Source: Bacteroidota bacterium
GTDB taxonomy: Bacteria; Bacteroidota; Bacteroidia; Chitinophagales; Chitinophagaceae
Reading direction: 5' to 3'
DNA: 7,413 nt
NCBI GenBank assembly: GCA_023391315.1
Contig: JAEWBD010000369.1
Coordinates: forward strand, 1 to 7,413
Shown piece by piece: positions 6,144-7,413 of the stretch. The position numbers were made by a program, and so were the translations under genes. Within the stretch, counting starts at the first letter, position 1. Every line of letters starts with the position of its first letter. The notes under the pieces were generated by a model. The model was not told where the DNA came from, did no database searches, and worked only from the letters and a program-made list of their open reading frames with translations.

Positions 6144-6217
6144 GGCGGGATAGCTCAGGTGGTTAGAGCGTCGGATTCATAACCCGGAGGTCTCGGGTTC
6201 AATTCCCGATCCCGCTA
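6144..6217 (+). tRNA. tRNA-Met (CAT), elongator type
   Basis: A complete cloverleaf can be drawn. The acceptor stem is GGCGGGA (6144-6150) with TCCCGCT (6210-6216), giving a G1-U72 wobble pair, and discriminator A at 6217. The D stem is GCTC/GAGC. The anticodon stem is TCGGA/CCCGG around loop TTCATAA with anticodon CAT at 6178-6180. The variable loop is AGGTC, and the T stem is TCGGG/CCCGA with loop TTCAATT. CCA is not encoded (CTT follows), as is usual in this phylum. It is not the initiator: there is no 1-72 mismatch and no GGG/CCC triple in the anticodon stem. A CAT anticodon could also belong to tRNA-Ile2, where the C is changed to lysidine by TilS; overall form favours Met. The last anticodon pair is an A31-C39 mismatch. 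An integrase follows downstream, so the 3' half may serve as an attachment site. Confidence 0.9.
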
Positions 6218-6220
6218 CTT

Positions 6221-6259
6221 AGCTCAAATACTTATATATTAAGTGTTTGGGCTTTTTTT
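6221..6259 (+). terminator. Strong intrinsic terminator after the tRNA
   Basis: AGCTCAAATACTT (6221-6233) pairs with AAGTGTTTGGGCT (6241-6253) in a 13-bp stem with two G-U pairs around a 7-nt loop, followed at once by seven T residues (6253-6259). It begins three bases after the tRNA and would end its transcript cleanly. It also insulates the following integrase from tRNA transcription. Confidence 0.88.
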
Positions 6260-6274
6260 ATTTATTCATTGAAA

Positions 6275-6322
6275 TGTAGCATAAATCCAAACCGTAACAA
6301 TTTCCGTAACAAAAATGCTACA
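6275..6322. repeat. Direct repeats nested in an inverted repeat before the integrase
   Basis: TGTAGCAT (6275-6282) and ATGCTACA (6315-6322) are exact inverted copies. Between them CCGTAACAA occurs twice (6292-6300 and 6304-6312), a 12-nt period, and GCTACAAAAATG at 6317-6328 resembles a third, degenerate copy of CGTAACAAAAATG. The block ends just before the preferred integrase start. By analogy with other tyrosine-recombinase elements these could be arm-type integrase, excisionase or autoregulator sites; that is inference. An alternative is that they are N-terminal codons, because the frame stays open back to a TTG at 6269. Confidence 0.5.
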
Positions 6323-6325
6323 AAA

Positions 6326-7309
6326 ATGAAAATTCAACTTCCCAATGGATGCTCCGTAAGCAAACTAAGTGTTAATCCGACTAACTGGAAATCAAAATCT
6401 GCAAAAACTAACGTTGATTGGTACATAAGCTATAGATTTTACCACCCTGACTATGCTAAACCAAAACAAGTAATTGTTAGAAGAATGAATGGCTTTTCGA
6501 TACTTGAAGACCGACAAAAAGAAACACTTAAAATTTTAGAAACTGAATTACAACAATTAAAGAATGGGTTTAATCCGTTTGCTGGCAAGGTTGAAGTTTT
6601 ACCAGATGATAAGGGTGTGCCTTTTTATGAAATTCTAAAAAACGCTTTTGAAGTTGTTTCTGTAGCTGAAAGAACAAGGAGAGACTTAAAATTCTTTTTA
6701 AACCAATGCGATAAAAAAATTAAAGAGCTGGGATTTGCAAAACTTAATAATACCGAATTATCTCGTAAACACATAAAAGCCCTATTGGAAAATATTAGCT
6801 CCACTAATGACCGGTTTAATAAGAATAGGAGTTACATGATGATCCTGCTTGCTGAATCCTGTGAAAGAGAGATTATATCTACCAATTTTGCTCGTGATAT
6901 TAAAAAGAAAAAAACTCTTAAAAAAGCCCGAATCGTGTTAACGCTTGAAGAAAGAAAGTTGGTTAATGAGCATTTAGTTAATAATTACCCTGAATTTCAT
7001 AGATTCCTTCACATATTTTATCATTCCGGTTCAAGAATTTCAGAACTTTTAAAAATCCACGCTAAAGATGTGGATATTGAAAATGGAAGATTTAAAGTGA
7101 TTATTCAAAAAGGAAGAAATTATAAAGAGGTTTACAAACCAATTAAAAACATTGTTTTAGCGTATTGGAAAGAATTAATGGAATTATCAACTCCAACAGA
7201 TGTAATCTTTTCAAAGGGATTAACTCCAGGAAAGGAAGAAATTCAACCTTATCAGATTAATAAACGTTGGTACAGACTTGTGAAGAAGTGTAAGCTCCCC
7301 TTATTTTAG
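6326..7309 (+). CDS. Tyrosine recombinase/integrase, C-terminally truncated
   Basis: Site-specific DNA integrase of the Bacteroidota mobile-element type. From the ATG at 6326 it has 327 residues: an arm-binding-like N-terminus (MKIQLPNGCSVSKLSVNP, WYISYRFYHP), a core-binding SAM-like region at about 98-192, and the start of the catalytic domain. Catalytic Arg237 lies in FYHSGSRISELLKI and the beta-hairpin lysine is Lys262 in VIIQKGRNYKEVYKP. The protein ends at LVKKCKLPLF, exactly where relatives go on with the SLKH box (HxxR), the second His/Trp and the nucleophilic Tyr. All of these are missing and none is found in other frames downstream. It should therefore be inactive alone. It points away from the tRNA; codons are AT-rich compared with genes to the left. 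The frame extends upstream to a TTG at 6269, but relatives begin at the MKI. Family sure; pseudogene status likely. Confidence 0.85.
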   Translation: MKIQLPNGCSVSKLSVNPTNWKSKSAKTNVDWYISYRFYHPDYAKPKQVIVRRMNGFSILEDRQKETLKILETELQQLKNGFNPFAGKVEVLPDDKGVPFYEILKNAFEVVSVAERTRRDLKFFLNQCDKKIKELGFAKLNNTELSRKHIKALLENISSTNDRFNKNRSYMMILLAESCEREIISTNFARDIKKKKTLKKARIVLTLEERKLVNEHLVNNYPEFHRFLHIFYHSGSRISELLKIHAKDVDIENGRFKVIIQKGRNYKEVYKPIKNIVLAYWKELMELSTPTDVIFSKGLTPGKEEIQPYQINKRWYRLVKKCKLPLF

Positions 7310-7336
7310 TGCCGCAGGCATTTAGAGTTTTCTAAA
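7308..7336. terminator. Two small hairpins between convergent genes, possible terminator
   Basis: AGTGCC-GCA-GGCATT (7308-7322, one G-U pair) overlaps the integrase stop, and TTTAGA-GTTT-TCTAAA (7321-7336, perfect) follows, overlapping the first by two bases. For the plus strand a T-rich stretch (7345-7357) comes about 10 nt later. The stems are short and the T-run is not adjacent, so termination is only possible, not shown. The region is the 27-nt gap between the integrase and the minus-strand frame entering from the right. Confidence 0.3.
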
Positions 7337-7413
7337 TTAATCATCTTTTTGTTTTTCAAATATTTTATCCACTAAACAGCTCTCTTCAATCTGCAAAGTA
7401 TTTACGTTCGCTG
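7337..7413 (-). CDS. C-terminal end of an unidentified gene (partial)
   Basis: A minus-strand frame is open from the right edge and ends with TAA at 7339-7337, giving 24 visible codons: ANVNTLQIEESC, then LVDKIFEKQKDD. The polar, acidic and lysine-rich tail looks like a real protein end, and it would converge on the integrase. It is too short to place in a family and could be chance. If real, it may be cargo of the element next to the tRNA or the gene that replaced the missing integrase end. Confidence 0.3.
   Translation of the reverse strand, partial: ANVNTLQIEESCLVDKIFEKQKDD

Noticed and set aside
6144..6217. Initiator tRNA-fMet.
   Set aside because: Position 1-72 is a pair (G-U) and the anticodon stem lacks the three G-C pairs of initiators.
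6269..6325. Start of the integrase at the TTG at 6269 (19 extra residues).
   Set aside because: Integrases of this group begin at MKI-LPNGCS; the extra part is low-complexity (Asn, Arg, Lys), is built from the 12-nt repeats, and an ATG is available at 6326.
6144..7413. A direct repeat of the tRNA 3' end marking the right attachment site inside the window.
   Set aside because: I compared the T-arm and acceptor sequence with the bases up to 7413 and saw no matching copy.
1..7413. CRISPR arrays, insertion sequences with terminal repeats, or a defence operon.
   Set aside because: No regularly spaced repeats, transposase motifs or defence-gene domains are visible on either strand.

Overview
The window looks like chromosomal DNA from a Bacteroidota bacterium, probably of the Chitinophagaceae or a nearby group. 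Three things support this. Two secreted, modular surface proteins of the gliding/type IX secretion (T9SS) kind are present, one with a PKD array and a gliding-motility-associated C-terminal domain. Intergenic regions carry the Bacteroidota promoter signature (TTG, about 19-21 nt, TAnnTTTG). The integrase belongs to the 'MKIxLPNGCS' group typical of this phylum. The species itself cannot be read from the sequence.

Layout from left to right. 1-323 (minus) is the 5' part of a secreted L-type-lectin-like protein that runs off the left edge and appears to use a TTG start. 397-639 (plus) is a small KTSC-domain protein. 701-1429 (plus) is cmoA, which makes carboxy-SAM for wobble-uridine modification of tRNA. 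One base later, at 1431-2156 (plus), comes a membrane methyltransferase of the isoprenylcysteine/phospholipid type. 2197-3396 (plus) is a class I PLP aminotransferase with its own promoter, placed so that the mRNA would be nearly or fully leaderless. 3347-6007 (minus) is a large secreted protein with six PKD domains, three Ig-like domains and a T9SS type B sorting domain. Its 3' end runs 50 nt into the convergent aminotransferase gene. 6144-6217 is a tRNA with a CAT anticodon (Met), with its own promoter and a strong intrinsic terminator. 6326-7309 (plus) is a tyrosine recombinase that lacks the C-terminal half of its catalytic site. A short minus-strand reading frame enters from the right edge (7413-7337).

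The left and middle parts (1 to about 6220) read as ordinary host genome at roughly 43% G+C in the sample I counted. The part after the tRNA is clearly AT-richer (about 30% in a counted sample of the integrase). It has the layout of an integrated element, with tRNA, terminator, repeats, then an integrase pointing away from the tRNA. The integrase is truncated just before box II (SLKH/HxxR), so the element is probably an immobile remnant or depends on another recombinase.

The best leads are these. (1) A hairpin and an 8-codon, apparently leaderless upstream reading frame lie between the cmoA promoter and the cmoA start. (2) The aminotransferase promoter predicts transcription starting at or next to the ATG. 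(3) The PKD protein seems to have lost its normal stop and gained 17 residues from the antisense of its neighbour. (4) Direct repeats nested in an inverted repeat sit directly in front of the truncated integrase. I did not find convincing evidence of a new multi-gene system.
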